A stretch of 64,000 nucleotides of DNA from Adineta vaga (lineage: Eukaryota; Rotifera), in NCBI GenBank assembly GCA_021613535.1, contig CP075496.1, positions 3,224,001 through 3,288,000 of the forward strand, given 5' to 3'. The notes under the pieces were generated by a model that searched no databases, was not told where the DNA came from, and saw only the letters and a program-made list of their open reading frames with translations. Positions 1 through 10,917 of this stretch are shown here, in pieces. Both the position numbers and the translations under genes were made by a program. How positions within the stretch are numbered: position 1 is the stretch's first letter; each line of letters opens with the position of its first letter.

Positions 1-3000
1 TGTTTCCATCAGATTCAACGAGATCATCACCAGTACCTACAAATGTTACACTCATAAATCCAATTCCAACACGAAAACCAAGTCGTTTTCAAGTTAAATC
101 CATACGAAAATCTCAACAACATCACCTTCTATTATCTAATGCAACAACAGCTAAATCATCGAATGATGACGATGGTTCAGCATCCAATCAACGTACAAAA
201 ATATCACTAAAACAATCATTATTTGAACGTAAACATACGAATACGCCAACTACCGATGGAGAAAATTCGACAACTAATACCGATAATATTGTTAATGGTG
301 CCTTATTGACATTGAAACATGTTAAAAATGGAGGTATTGGTAATGGAAATGGACATCATCGTGTACGTTTTCACGTAACACAACATAAAAAACATGAATC
401 ACCTGCAGAAGAAGAAAAAATATCAGCTCCAGTAACACCTTCACCAGCAGTAGTTCCGCCTTCATCAACAACTTCAGCACAAGGAGAAGTTAGTTAATTT
501 GAATATGATATTTGATTCAGAAAAATATTCGTTTGTTTTTCGTAGGATGAAGAAGAAGAAGAAGCTGTTGCTAAAAGTCCCGATAATCGTTTTATTAAAT
601 ATGCAAAAGAAATCGGTCGTGGTGCATTTAAAACTGTATATCGTGGTTTAGATACGGAAACAAGTGTTGCAGTTGCTTGGTGTGAATTACAAGTAAGAAA
701 GAAATAATCACGAGATTTGACATAGAAATCCATTTTTCCACTTTAGGAATTTGCACAATTTGATAGACATGAACGTGCACGTTTTAAAGAAGAAGCTGAA
801 ATGTTAAAGAAACTTCAACATCAAAATATTGTTCGTTTCTATGATTTTTGGGAAGAAACAAATCAACGAACAAACAAAAAAGTTATTATACTTGTTACAG
901 AATTAATGACATCGGGTTCATTAAAAGGGTAAAAAAACAAAGAGACTTTTTGTATTGATATTCACAAATCATTTGTTTCATATAGATATATTCGGAATTT
1001 CAAAGGACAAAAGGAAGAAAAACGTATTAATGTCATGAAAAAATGGTGTCGACAAATTCTTAAAGGTCTTGCTTATTTACATAGTCGGAATCCGCCTGTT
1101 ATTCATCGAGATTTAAAATGTGACAATGTTTTCATATCCAGTACAACCGGTTGCGTGAAAATCGGTGATCTTGGTTTAGCAACATTTAAAACTCAAACAT
1201 TCGCTAAAAGTATGCGTGGTACAATGGAATTTATGGCACCGGAAATGTTCGATGAAAAATATGATGAATTAGTTGATATTTATTCATTTGGTTTATGTAT
1301 GTTAGAAATGATTACAGGTGAATATCCATATATTGAATGTAAAGGACCAACAGCTGTGATAAAACGTGTTACAGCTGGTTTAAAACCTGATTGTTATTAT
1401 AAAGTTGAAAGTGAAGATGTTCGAGAAGTCATTGATTGTTGTATAAGAACGAAAAAAGAAGAACGTTTATCTGTACATGATCTATTACAACATTCATTCT
1501 TTCTTGATGATAATGGTTTACGTATTGATCTTGTTCGAGATTCATCGGATGATTCTGTTGTTATGATGAAAAATGATTCAGTAGATTTAAAATTGAAAAT
1601 TGTTGATAAAGCAAAACGAAAAGCTTTATTTGCAGAAAAGAAAGTTTTATCAACGGTTTTTGAAGCCATACTTTTCCCATATAATCTCAATAATGATACA
1701 CCAGAACAAATTGCAGATGAATTAATTGGCAAAACTTATATTTTTGATGAAGATAAAAAATTTGTTATACAATCCATTAAAGATCGTGTTCGAGCATTGA
1801 ATTATGAGTCGATTGATCGACAAGCTGGTGTATACTCGGGAAATGTGAAACCAACGATCAATCAAACGCCACAACCATCTATTATAATGCAACAACAGCA
1901 GCAACAACAACAACAACAGCAACAGCAACAACAACAACAACAGCAGCTGCAACAATCTCATCAACAGCTATCTCACCAACAGCAACAACAAACGGCACCT
2001 TTAGTATCTGTACCTCAACTAACAAATTTTGCTCAAGCACCTGCAGTCGTTCAACAAATATCAGTTGAACAACAACAACAACAACAACAGCAACAGCATG
2101 TAATCAAACCATCCACTGAAATCCCATCAGTTAAACCAGTTGTTCAAACTGAACCAACACCCATCACTCAAATACCTGAACTTAGTCCGAATGTGCCAGG
2201 TTCAGCTGTAAGTCTCGAAGAATTAGAAGCGGCATTAAAGAAAACATTTACAAAAAATATTACTCAAGGTTCTAATACAACTACCAGTGTTGTTACTGAA
2301 ACTAATGAATCCTCAGCACCATTAATTAATCAAGAAGATCCATCTATAGTAAAACCTATGACTAATACCAATATTATGGAACAACTTTCAATTGAAGAAC
2401 CTAGCTTACCACTGACTACTGAACCTTTATCAAGTAAATAATCTCATTTATGTGATTGATTTTATTTTTATCGAATCTCTATATTTAGATAATATACAAT
2501 CATCAACATCGACGATAGTACAAACTCAATCTCAGCCAACAACAATGTTGACGAATCAACAACAACAACAAATGCTTCAAAATTCTCATCTTTTATCACA
2601 ACCTTCTCAAAGTTTCTCGTATTCAACAGTTTCTCCTCCTTCTCAACATTTGATTCCTAATACTATGCCTAATGACACTATTAAAACAATTATACCACTT
2701 TCAGTGACGTCTGCTCCTCCAACTGCAGAACCTACTGAAAATATTCATACATCGATATCACCTTCAAATACACCTTTATCTCTTCCACATACGAGTGAAG
2801 CTGTTCAACCGTCAATTCCGTCAGATACTCAACCACAAGTAGGATTTGATCAGCGATTATTTTTTTACAGTCTCAATGAAATCTTTTAGGTATCAGGTAG
2901 TTTACAACAACTTGAAGTTCTCCTGATGAATACGTTTAAAAAGCCAAATAAAACGACTGGAACAGCACACAGTAGTGATGGTGAAACAGTTACGACCAAT

Positions 3001-3621
3001 ACTTCATGTATAACTTCTGTTCCCATATCAATAAATGATGATAAAAATGAAATGGAAACCGTTTCTACTGATTCATCATCCTTAGTTCTTGATGATAAAA
3101 AACATCAATTGAATGATACATCGAATATGTCTACTCAATCATCTCAACAAACAATCAAACCTCCACAACAACAACAATTAAGTGAATCAACACATTTCGA
3201 TCCATTAATATCAACTGATAATGGTAATTTACAAGAATTAGAAACTCTTCTTAAAAGTACATTTCAAAAATCACCGAATAGTACTGATACAATCACTATA
3301 TCTCCTCAAATTCCAACCTATGATGAGTTTACTGACTTGAAATCAATGATTATGGATATGAGTCAAAATCTCTTGACTAAAATGAATGTAATTGAAACAA
3401 AAATCGATGAACATTGTTCACAGACAAGAAAAATAAATCATATGATTACAAATACCATATTACCATCATTAATGGATCTAACCGATATCATTCAAGAAAC
3501 ATCTGAAACATCAAATCTTGATTTACGTGTTAAAACAAAATTAGAAAATATTCAAACACGTATTCGTACAACACAACAACAGCACCAACAAAATGAAATG
3601 AAAAATCTAATGGATATTTAA
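1..3621 (+). CDS. WNK: WNK-family serine/threonine kinase (5' partial)
   Basis: Exons I read: <1-488, 546-692, 747-928, 986-2433, 2489-2838, 2890-3621; about 1,114 residues with the N terminus outside the window. The kinase domain has the WNK hallmarks: lysine in the glycine-rich loop ([11 protein letters not shown]), cysteine where other kinases have the beta-3 lysine (VAWCELQ), HRDLKCDN, and DLG instead of DFG, with the leucine linked to chloride sensing in WNKs. FAKS in the activation loop matches the activating serine. An autoinhibitory/CCT-like domain follows (about nt 1560-1800), ending IKDRVRALN. The rest is low-complexity and Q-rich, with a coiled-coil-like C terminus ([12 protein letters not shown]...). 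WNKs sense chloride and osmolarity and activate OSR1/SPAK kinases. Two RFxV motifs lie N-terminal to the kinase (nt 84-95, 366-377). Family assignment is certain; the exact orthologue is not. Confidence 0.95.
1885..1953 (+). repeat. CAA/CAG repeat coding polyglutamine in WNK
   Basis: An interrupted CAA/CAG tract codes about 20 glutamines just after the kinase/autoinhibitory part. Shorter Q runs follow at about 1964-1990 and 2071-2096. Mixed CAA and CAG codons would slow slippage. The antisense poly-leucine reading is a shadow. Confidence 0.9.
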
Positions 3622-4199
3622 TTTATCTTTTCTTTTTTCGTTCTTTTTCAATCTGTATGTTTACAAACTCTGTCGTCTTTTCATGAAATTCACATGTACA
3701 GTTTCTTTCTTTTTTCTTTTTTGTTGTTGTTGTTGTTCTTCTTCTTCTTTTTCTGCTTTTTCTTTATTGTTCTTTATCTTTACTCTTACAATCATTGTCA
3801 TATTAGACATATACATGCGTATGAGATCGATGATACGAAAAAAACTAGCGAAAAAAAGTATAATTCTTTATGTGAATACCTCGATAGTAGAAATGACGAG
3901 AAGATGTTCTAGGATACCATCATTATTCATACAAATGATCATCGTCTCGAAGAGAAAATGTCGGAAGTTCAATTACGGCACTCATTCAGTTTTTAAAATA
4001 TTGACATACTTTAAATCTCACATAAATTCTATTACATAGATTGAGTAAGCGATGGATTACTTTACTGAATAAACTTTGTTCGATAGTATTACAAACATCA
4101 ATGATAAAAATACTTTATCACACGAGAAATAGTTTTATTAGTAGTGTTTTCATCAAAAAAATAAGCATATATATTATACAACAGAAATTGGAAAGATTA
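3622..4199. other. Convergent intergenic region between WNK and RNase H1
   Basis: T-rich 3'-flanking sequence with a TTG/TTC triplet stretch (about 3721-3750) and an AATAAA-type signal on the plus strand near 4068. The open frames here are low complexity and look non-coding. Confidence 0.6.
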
Positions 4200-5366
4200 C
4201 TATTTTTGAGCACCAGCCTTAGCTAAACGATCTGCTTCATCATTACCTTTATTCGATGAATGACCTGGTACATATGTCTGAATAGAAAAAGATCTTTTTG
4301 ATTTGTAATCAAAAGTTTTTTAGAAATAAAAGTACCCATTTTAACTCGAGTTTCTGTTGAAGTTCATCAATTTTCATCATTAAATCTCGATTCATTACTG
4401 GTTTAGAATCCGTTTTCTTAATCCAATTCGTTCTTTTCCATCCAGGTATCCATTGTGTTGCAGCTAGATTAATCAAATAACAGTCATATTCATCATATAA
4501 ATCAATTTTCTATTGATTACATACATTGTATGGTATATTTACTATCAGTACGGATTTCTAAATGACTTATACCATTTGTTAACGCAACTTGCATAGCACT
4601 GATTGCTGCCTAAATGACATATAGCGAGAAAGAAGAATGATTAAATAAATTAAATATTTTCATACTGCTAGTTCAGCTCGTTGATTTGTTTGATCTCCTT
4701 GTAAACGTTCACTTGTATTCCTAAAGAATCATCACAGATACAATTCATTCAATAGAATCGAAATCTTTCAATACGTTTCGTTTACTTACCATGAATGATC
4801 ATCACCCCAATAAACTCCATAACCAGCTCTTGATCCTATTTGGCCATTTCCAAAACAACAACCATCCGAATAGACAACTGTATATTCTATTTTCAATCAT
4901 CAAATATGAATATCAAAATAAAATTCTTTTCTCTCTATTTACTTGGATCAGGATTAGTATCTTTAACGGTTAATTTTGCAAATGACGAAACTGCTTTTTT
5001 GGTTGAAAATTTGTTAATTGAATCTTCGATTAAATCTGATGGGATATTAGTTGAAATTTTTGATTTTTTCGTCGGACTTTTTTTTTCAATTGACTTTTGT
5101 ACGCTGCTCTTTCCATCGACAAAATCTTGAGCTTCACCATGTGTGTCAAATTTTTTATATTGTGCTGAATAAATATTAACTTATCAATAAATTCTCCAAT
5201 AATGAAACATTTCATACCTCCACTAAATCCACTGACTTGTTTTTGACATTCAGGCCTAAAAAATAAATTTATTATTTTGAAGAGAAAAAACAATTTTTTT
5301 TTCTTTTACAAACCATGTATTATAAATTCCAGGTTTTTTGCCTTGCCGTACAGCGTAATACGGCAT
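4200..5366 (-). CDS. RNASEH1: Ribonuclease H1
   Basis: Eight exons on the minus strand: 5314-5366, 5218-5255, 4943-5164, 4790-4886, 4666-4720, 4525-4609, 4336-4463, 4200-4277; frame closes at 251 residues. It removes RNA from RNA:DNA hybrids in nucleus and mitochondria. The N terminus is the hybrid-binding domain (MPYYAVRQGKKPGIYNTW, then QYKKFDTHGEAQDFV). A charged linker follows, then the catalytic domain with the carboxylates in order: VVYSDG (Asp), QRAELA (Glu), IRTDSKY (Asp), and VPGHSSNKGNDEADRLA with the His and last Asp. This resembles a full-length animal RNase H1 rather than a retroelement fragment. The start is the first Met before the hybrid-binding domain; I see no clear mitochondrial presequence upstream. 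Confidence 0.93.
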
Positions 5367-5795
5367 TTGACGAAGAATAAATGATAAAAACACTTTCAAA
5401 TCTGATTTAACTAGTCTTGAAAAATAGTTGAATGCAACGAACGAACAGCTGCTTTAAAAAAGGAAGAAATGATGTATGTATCGATAGAGTGAGAAAGAAA
5501 GAGAAGGCTAAATGGTTAACTTTGTCCAATCAGATTGTTGTTGATGACGCATCTATTGAAAAATTGAAATTTGTTTTTTTCATCAGTGGGAATGTCTAAT
5601 TGTATTGTGATTTGATCATTCGATGTCATCATTAAAATCATCCGTTCGACTTGTGGCTGTCTGTCAAAAAGAAGAAATCAATTCATTTGATAAACGCCAA
5701 ATACCAATCAATATAGACGAAAATTTAATTGTAAATCTTCGTTTTTTATAACAAAAAAAAAACATTCTTTTTTTTCGTTTATTTCTTACGATTAG
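5367..5795. other. Divergent promoter region, RNase H1 / GGNBP2
   Basis: About 430 bp between divergently transcribed genes. An AG dinucleotide at 5794-5795, after a T-rich stretch, directly abuts the GGNBP2 ATG and looks like a 3' splice site. No other element was recognised. Confidence 0.5.
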
Positions 5796-8538
5796 ATGAA
5801 ACTTCAACTAGATGATATATGTCTCCAATGTGATCCACAACGTTTGAATAATACAAATAAAACTTATCGAACATTTCTTCAAGCTTATGAACAATTAACT
5901 ATCGAAGAATTAAATGAAATTTTATGTGTATCATTAAGTCAAATAAAAGAATACATTCGACATTGTGTACCATGTATTGGCTGTCGAACAAGGTTTGTAA
6001 TGTCCTTCTTGCTTTAAATAATTATAATTCAATGATATATTTTGATTTTTAGTATTGAAAATTTTATTAAATTATTGATTGAATATCATCATCCAGGACT
6101 TGAACCACTTCTTATGAATGAAAAAGGATCAATTACAATTAAAGATTTGTATATATCCAATCCAAAGTATATTTATACATTATTTTATATTCATGGGTAT
6201 GAGAAAAATTACGAAATGATTTGATTAGAAGAGTTATTTATGTTTTTTATTAGATCGAAATTGAATTCATTTATTGAAAGTATTCCAAAATCGAAAAAGA
6301 ATCGTCGATGTAATATCCATTCATTAGATAAAACTCGATCAATGAGGTTAAAATTCTTTTGAAAAGCATATATTTATTTATAAATAATTTCATTCATTTA
6401 GTGATTGGGAGCTTGTTTGGGATATGATGAATGATGAATGTCGAGAAGAATTAACTCTAGTCGAAGCTGATGGTTTACTTGATACATTAGAAAATTATTT
6501 ATGTAAACATAAGTAAGAAACAATATCGAATAAATATGATATCATTCTGTTTTTATATCGAAAATAGATTTTGTATTGAATGCAAACTTAGAGTCTTAGA
6601 AGCTTATGATCTTTTAATAGGCGATAAAGATTATAAACCACAAGAAAGAAAAGGATTTTGTCCAGCATTATATGAAGGTAAGACAAATGTTTGAGATTCT
6701 CTATCTGTGTGATAGATTTTGAGAGTAATATCATAATTGTTCATGAAAGCAGACGTTTTTTTTTCTTTGATTTCTAGGTTTACGATCATGTACTAATGAA
6801 AAACATATTCATGTTGATCCAAAGAAAGAATTTCTTAGTAATTTAATCTTCCGAGCTGAATCAGAAATTCATGATAATCGACGTGAACGTCATGCCAAAA
6901 CGTTAGATATTGCTCAAGAAGAAATTCTAACTTGTATTGGAATTTATTTATTCGAACGATTTGATAAAATCTATCGTTCATTACGTTCCGAAGAACAAAC
7001 ATGGCAATTATTATTCTATATTGCAATTGATTGTTTACGATTAAGTAAGATATTTGTTTGTATCTTGTTTTTGATTGTGATGAACTATATCGATCGATTT
7101 AGATTTTGAAAAAGAAATTGATCGTAAACAAGATTTTCATATGACATTAAAAATTCTTTGTGAAGAATTATGTGAAACAGATGATGTTAAAACACAGAAA
7201 AAACAATCAAAACGTTCCAAACGAAAATCTCGTAGTGAAACTAAGACAAATGCAGTAAGTTTTCTTTTCTTTTCGAAAAAATACAAATTTTTTTCCATGT
7301 GAAATACTTCTTTCCAGAATAAATCACATCTATTCGATAAACAAACAATTCAATGGAAGAATTCCAATGAAAATAAGCAAGACGAAGATCTTAGCTATTC
7401 TTCTGTATGTCATTATTGTCTTCAACGATCAAACTCTTTATCGATTGTCTCAACAAATACACCACCGGTATCTTTGATAAAATCTCAATCATGTCCAACA
7501 TCGTTGCTATTCATACCTGAATCAATTCTAAATTCATCACATTCAGATATTGAGAAACAGAATCTACCAATATCAAGTTCATCAGAAACAGTATTTTCAT
7601 TGCCTTCAACCAAGGAATGTGTTTGTCATGAAAGACATTCAAGTAAATAAGAACTCTTGTCATTGAAGTCATATAAAGACGATCTATTGTTTTTTTTTGT
7701 TAAAGAAATGCAAGAAGTCTCATGTGATGAATGCCCAACAATATTACCCGTATTGTGTAGTCGTTGTTCTAGCACACGAACTGATATTGGTTATTCTTCC
7801 GGTAAAATTAAAAATACAAATTTATCCAATATTCATTTTTTCTTTCAGGACAAGATGATATGTCTTCATTTAGTCCTTGTGAATGTTCATTAATAACAAC
7901 ATGTGATACATATTTAACTGAACGTAAGACAAAAATCTAGTTAATTCAATATCAACTCTTGAATATTACTTTTCTTTAGTATCAAATGACTGTCCGTTAC
8001 ATGAAGAGGATGAGAGTGGTATATCTTTGTCTCCCAATCATTCCGAATTATCTAGTAGTTCTTGTAGTGATCATTGTCAATCTTGTAATATATTTATAAG
8101 TAAATATTTCTTTTATTTTACTTCTGAATTCAATACTTATTTCATTTCGTAGATGATGAGAAAACAATTGAACTCTATGATATTTCTCAGGAACATACAT
8201 TGAAAGTAATTGAAACTTTTCCATTCTTTTCTTTTGATCATCGTTGTCTATTTAGTTACAATTATCGGATCAATATCCATTTTTTAAAATTAATTTGAAA
8301 CAAACTTGGGTAAATTTTATTTTTCTCAACCCAAACGAATTCATTCTGAAGAATATTTCTTTTTTTTCAGGATGATAGTTCTGCAATCAATATTGAAAAT
8401 GAAGTTTACATATCCGATGCTGATATTTCTCAATTTTCTATGCTCAATAAAAATTTTCATTCGAAACGTATACAATTACATGAAACATTGAAGCTCAATT
8501 TTCAACTATGGAAACAACGTTTAGCATATCAAATATGA
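5796..8538 (+). CDS. GGNBP2: Gametogenetin-binding protein 2-like zinc protein
   Basis: Fourteen exons: 5796-5992, 6053-6196, 6254-6346, 6402-6512, 6568-6677, 6778-7044, 7103-7254, 7318-7642, 7706-7801, 7849-7923, 7980-8099, 8153-8205, 8256-8309, 8371-8538; 654 residues. Recognised by long collinear similarity to vertebrate GGNBP2 (ZNF403): a CIGCR block, LEPLL, LYTLFYIHG, SKKNRRCNIHSLD, a WELVWDMMNDECREE block, KFCIECK, and RRERHAKTLDIAQEEILTC followed by SEEQTW. The second half is less conserved, with several Cys/His pairs (CHYCLQR, CVCHERH, CDECP, CSRC). The C terminus keeps the ISDADISQF helical segment. Vertebrate GGNBP2 is linked to spermatogenesis, placenta and tumour suppression; the biochemical role is unclear. 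The ATG follows a splice-acceptor-like AG directly. Confidence 0.93.
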
Positions 8539-10917
8539 ACAACTCTACATATCACTCAATTATCCAAGTGAATTTCTCGATTTTTATCTCATATTTTCAC
8601 CGAAGTTTTCTGCTTTTCTATCTTTGAGCAATGTTCGTTGTTTCTTTTTCTGCAATGTAGTTAAAGATAATTTTATAAAAGAACAAAACTATCTTAGTGA
8701 AACGTTTTTTTCCTTTCTTTAGTATTCATTATTGAAATCATGAAACGAATCTATTTTTTTTGTATCATTGTAAATCTTTGATTAACTGTTATTTCAATAT
8801 TTCCATTGAATTTGTTTAGATTGACTAAGTCAAGTCTAAAATATATGATTTTATTTGAAAAATATCAGTGAAACATTACCGTATTATACATACGTATGAT
8901 TCAAAGTCATGTTTATAAGAAATGAAATATTCGTTGCGTGAGTGTGGTCTGTTATTTTTCTTTGAATCATAAATTAGAGATGAATAATTTTCATTACGTA
9001 ACTTCTTGTTGAATCAATTGGTTATTATTCGATTCAATAATGATAACAGATCATTCACAAATATTCAATTTGATTTTCATGTTCGTAAAGAAACACAACG
9101 AACGTTCTTTTTATTTTGACCTATTTCATATAACTATTTGACGAAAGAAAATAGAGATTTGTATCTTTTATTCAAAGGAAAATTTCTTCACTGATTCGAA
9201 ACAGTTTTGTTTTCATAAGTCGAACACTTTTGTTCTCTTCAATATATCAATAATTATAATCATTTGCATATGATATCCATGACGTTTCACCTACATTCTT
9301 TAATATAATATTTAACTAAATGAGTAAAACATTGCAACATTTTTTTTCTCTCGCTCTTCTCTTCCATCAACCAGAAATAATTATTCAATTACCAATTTTT
9401 TAAAGGAAATTGTCGAACATGTTACGTATGAATAGACCTTTTTCTTGTTTGATATATATATATATATTTGAAACTGTAACAAATTATTCAAGCTTATATT
9501 AAGTAACAATCAAAATTGTTCATGTTAACTACAAATAACCCATATATTTTTTATTAATAATGAATTTTTCTTAATTAGAAATAATGATATGAGAAATCAA
9601 TATTAATTAGTTCGATCGTTGTTCTTTTCTATAAAAAAAATAACGAACTTATATGACATTGTATACTTCTACCAATTACATCCTTTTCTCCATTATGTTC
9701 CCTTTTGCAATTGATTTTTCTCCTCGTTTTGTTATACATTCGAATACTTCAACAACTTTTTTTTCTCTTCGTTTGTTTGTTTGCCTGTATTTAACGACAA
9801 TTATATGAACATCCATTGAAATATATGTTTGATAATGTATTCGAATACTTGATCAAGTGTTTTTCAATTCTATAACAAAAAAAAGAAAGAAAATGTACAT
9901 GTCGGCAAATAAAAGTTCTCTTTTCATTCTAATCGATATGTATAGAAATGTCTATAGTAACTAATCATCTTTACAGCCAACAGCAGTTGACAAGAAAGAA
10001 AGAAAGAAAGAAAAAGAAATTCAATTGTCTGTCTGATTCTCTGATTAAAAAACTAATAGTTCTAAGAAATGATTTAACGTTATGATGATAGTAAAAGATA
10101 TTTCAAACAAGGTTAGATCATTAATTATTACATATGTATATATATACCTCATATTGTTAACCTTCATCAGGACAGAAGGTGTGATGAAGATGTGCAAGAC
10201 TAGTTTTATTAAACAAAACATTTCGTATCTATTTGAGAGATTTGAAAAGAAAAATCAACCATCACTTCAACTTGTTCAATCTAATACTTGTTTTCATTCT
10301 TTACTTTCATTTCACCAAATTCTTTCTTTTTCTTTTTACGTCTCTTATATCAATATCTTCTCCTTCTATGGATGTAGGATGATTTATCTATGATTAAATA
10401 TCTCTCATTTCATTCACATATCCGAACAACGTATCATCCCCGATCAATCAATTTCTTTTTTAGCTCGCTTTTCGTCTTCAACCAATGTCTATTTTCTCTT
10501 TACGCTCATTGGCTTGTCGATCGTAATATACCTTCATATTTAAAAGAACGAAAGAGAAAATCGTTTATGATTACTACAAACAAGCACTTTTCTTTTTAAT
10601 ATTACTGTCACCTAGTCACAACCTATCTATACATATTCTTGCCTGGACATATATATCATTCTTCTTCTTCTTCTTCTTTTTTTTCTATTAAATATTTGCA
10701 AAACAATTATCACACAAGAAACTGACAAACAACGAGCATAGACTTCGTCACTGATTGGCGGAATAAAAAGAGAGAGAGAGAAAAAAAGAAGAGAGAGAGA
10801 AGGAGAGAGAGAGAAACGACGAACACGATCGATTAGCGACTACATTATTGACTACAGACTGTCAAAAGAAAGTAAGAGTAAGTGAAAGTGAAAACGACGT
10901 AACAACAAAACAAAACA
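8539..10917. other. Long intergenic region upstream of goosecoid
   Basis: About 2.4 kb of AT-rich sequence. The short frames at 10082-10599 have biased composition and no recognisable protein. The last 150 bp hold a GA-rich tract, likely 5' UTR or core promoter of goosecoid. In so compact a genome, this length beside a developmental regulator suggests cis-regulatory DNA (inference). Confidence 0.5.
10769..10815 (+). repeat. GA-rich simple repeat before goosecoid
   Basis: A purine tract of GA dinucleotides with A interruptions, about 100 bp before the goosecoid ATG. TC/GA tracts also lie upstream of other genes here (about 39870 before the coiled-coil gene, about 56500 before the GPCR), so it may be a promoter or 5' UTR feature. 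Confidence 0.75.

Noticed and set aside
1722-1964. Minus-strand ORF with a long leucine run
   Set aside because: Antisense shadow of the WNK polyglutamine tract.
3683-4039. Plus-strand frames rich in Phe/Cys/Ser after WNK
   Set aside because: They derive from T-rich triplet sequence in the WNK 3' flank and have no plausible start context or domain.
10082-10599. Two adjacent plus-strand ORFs upstream of goosecoid
   Set aside because: Low-complexity AT-driven translation, no domain, no splice structure; more likely noncoding.
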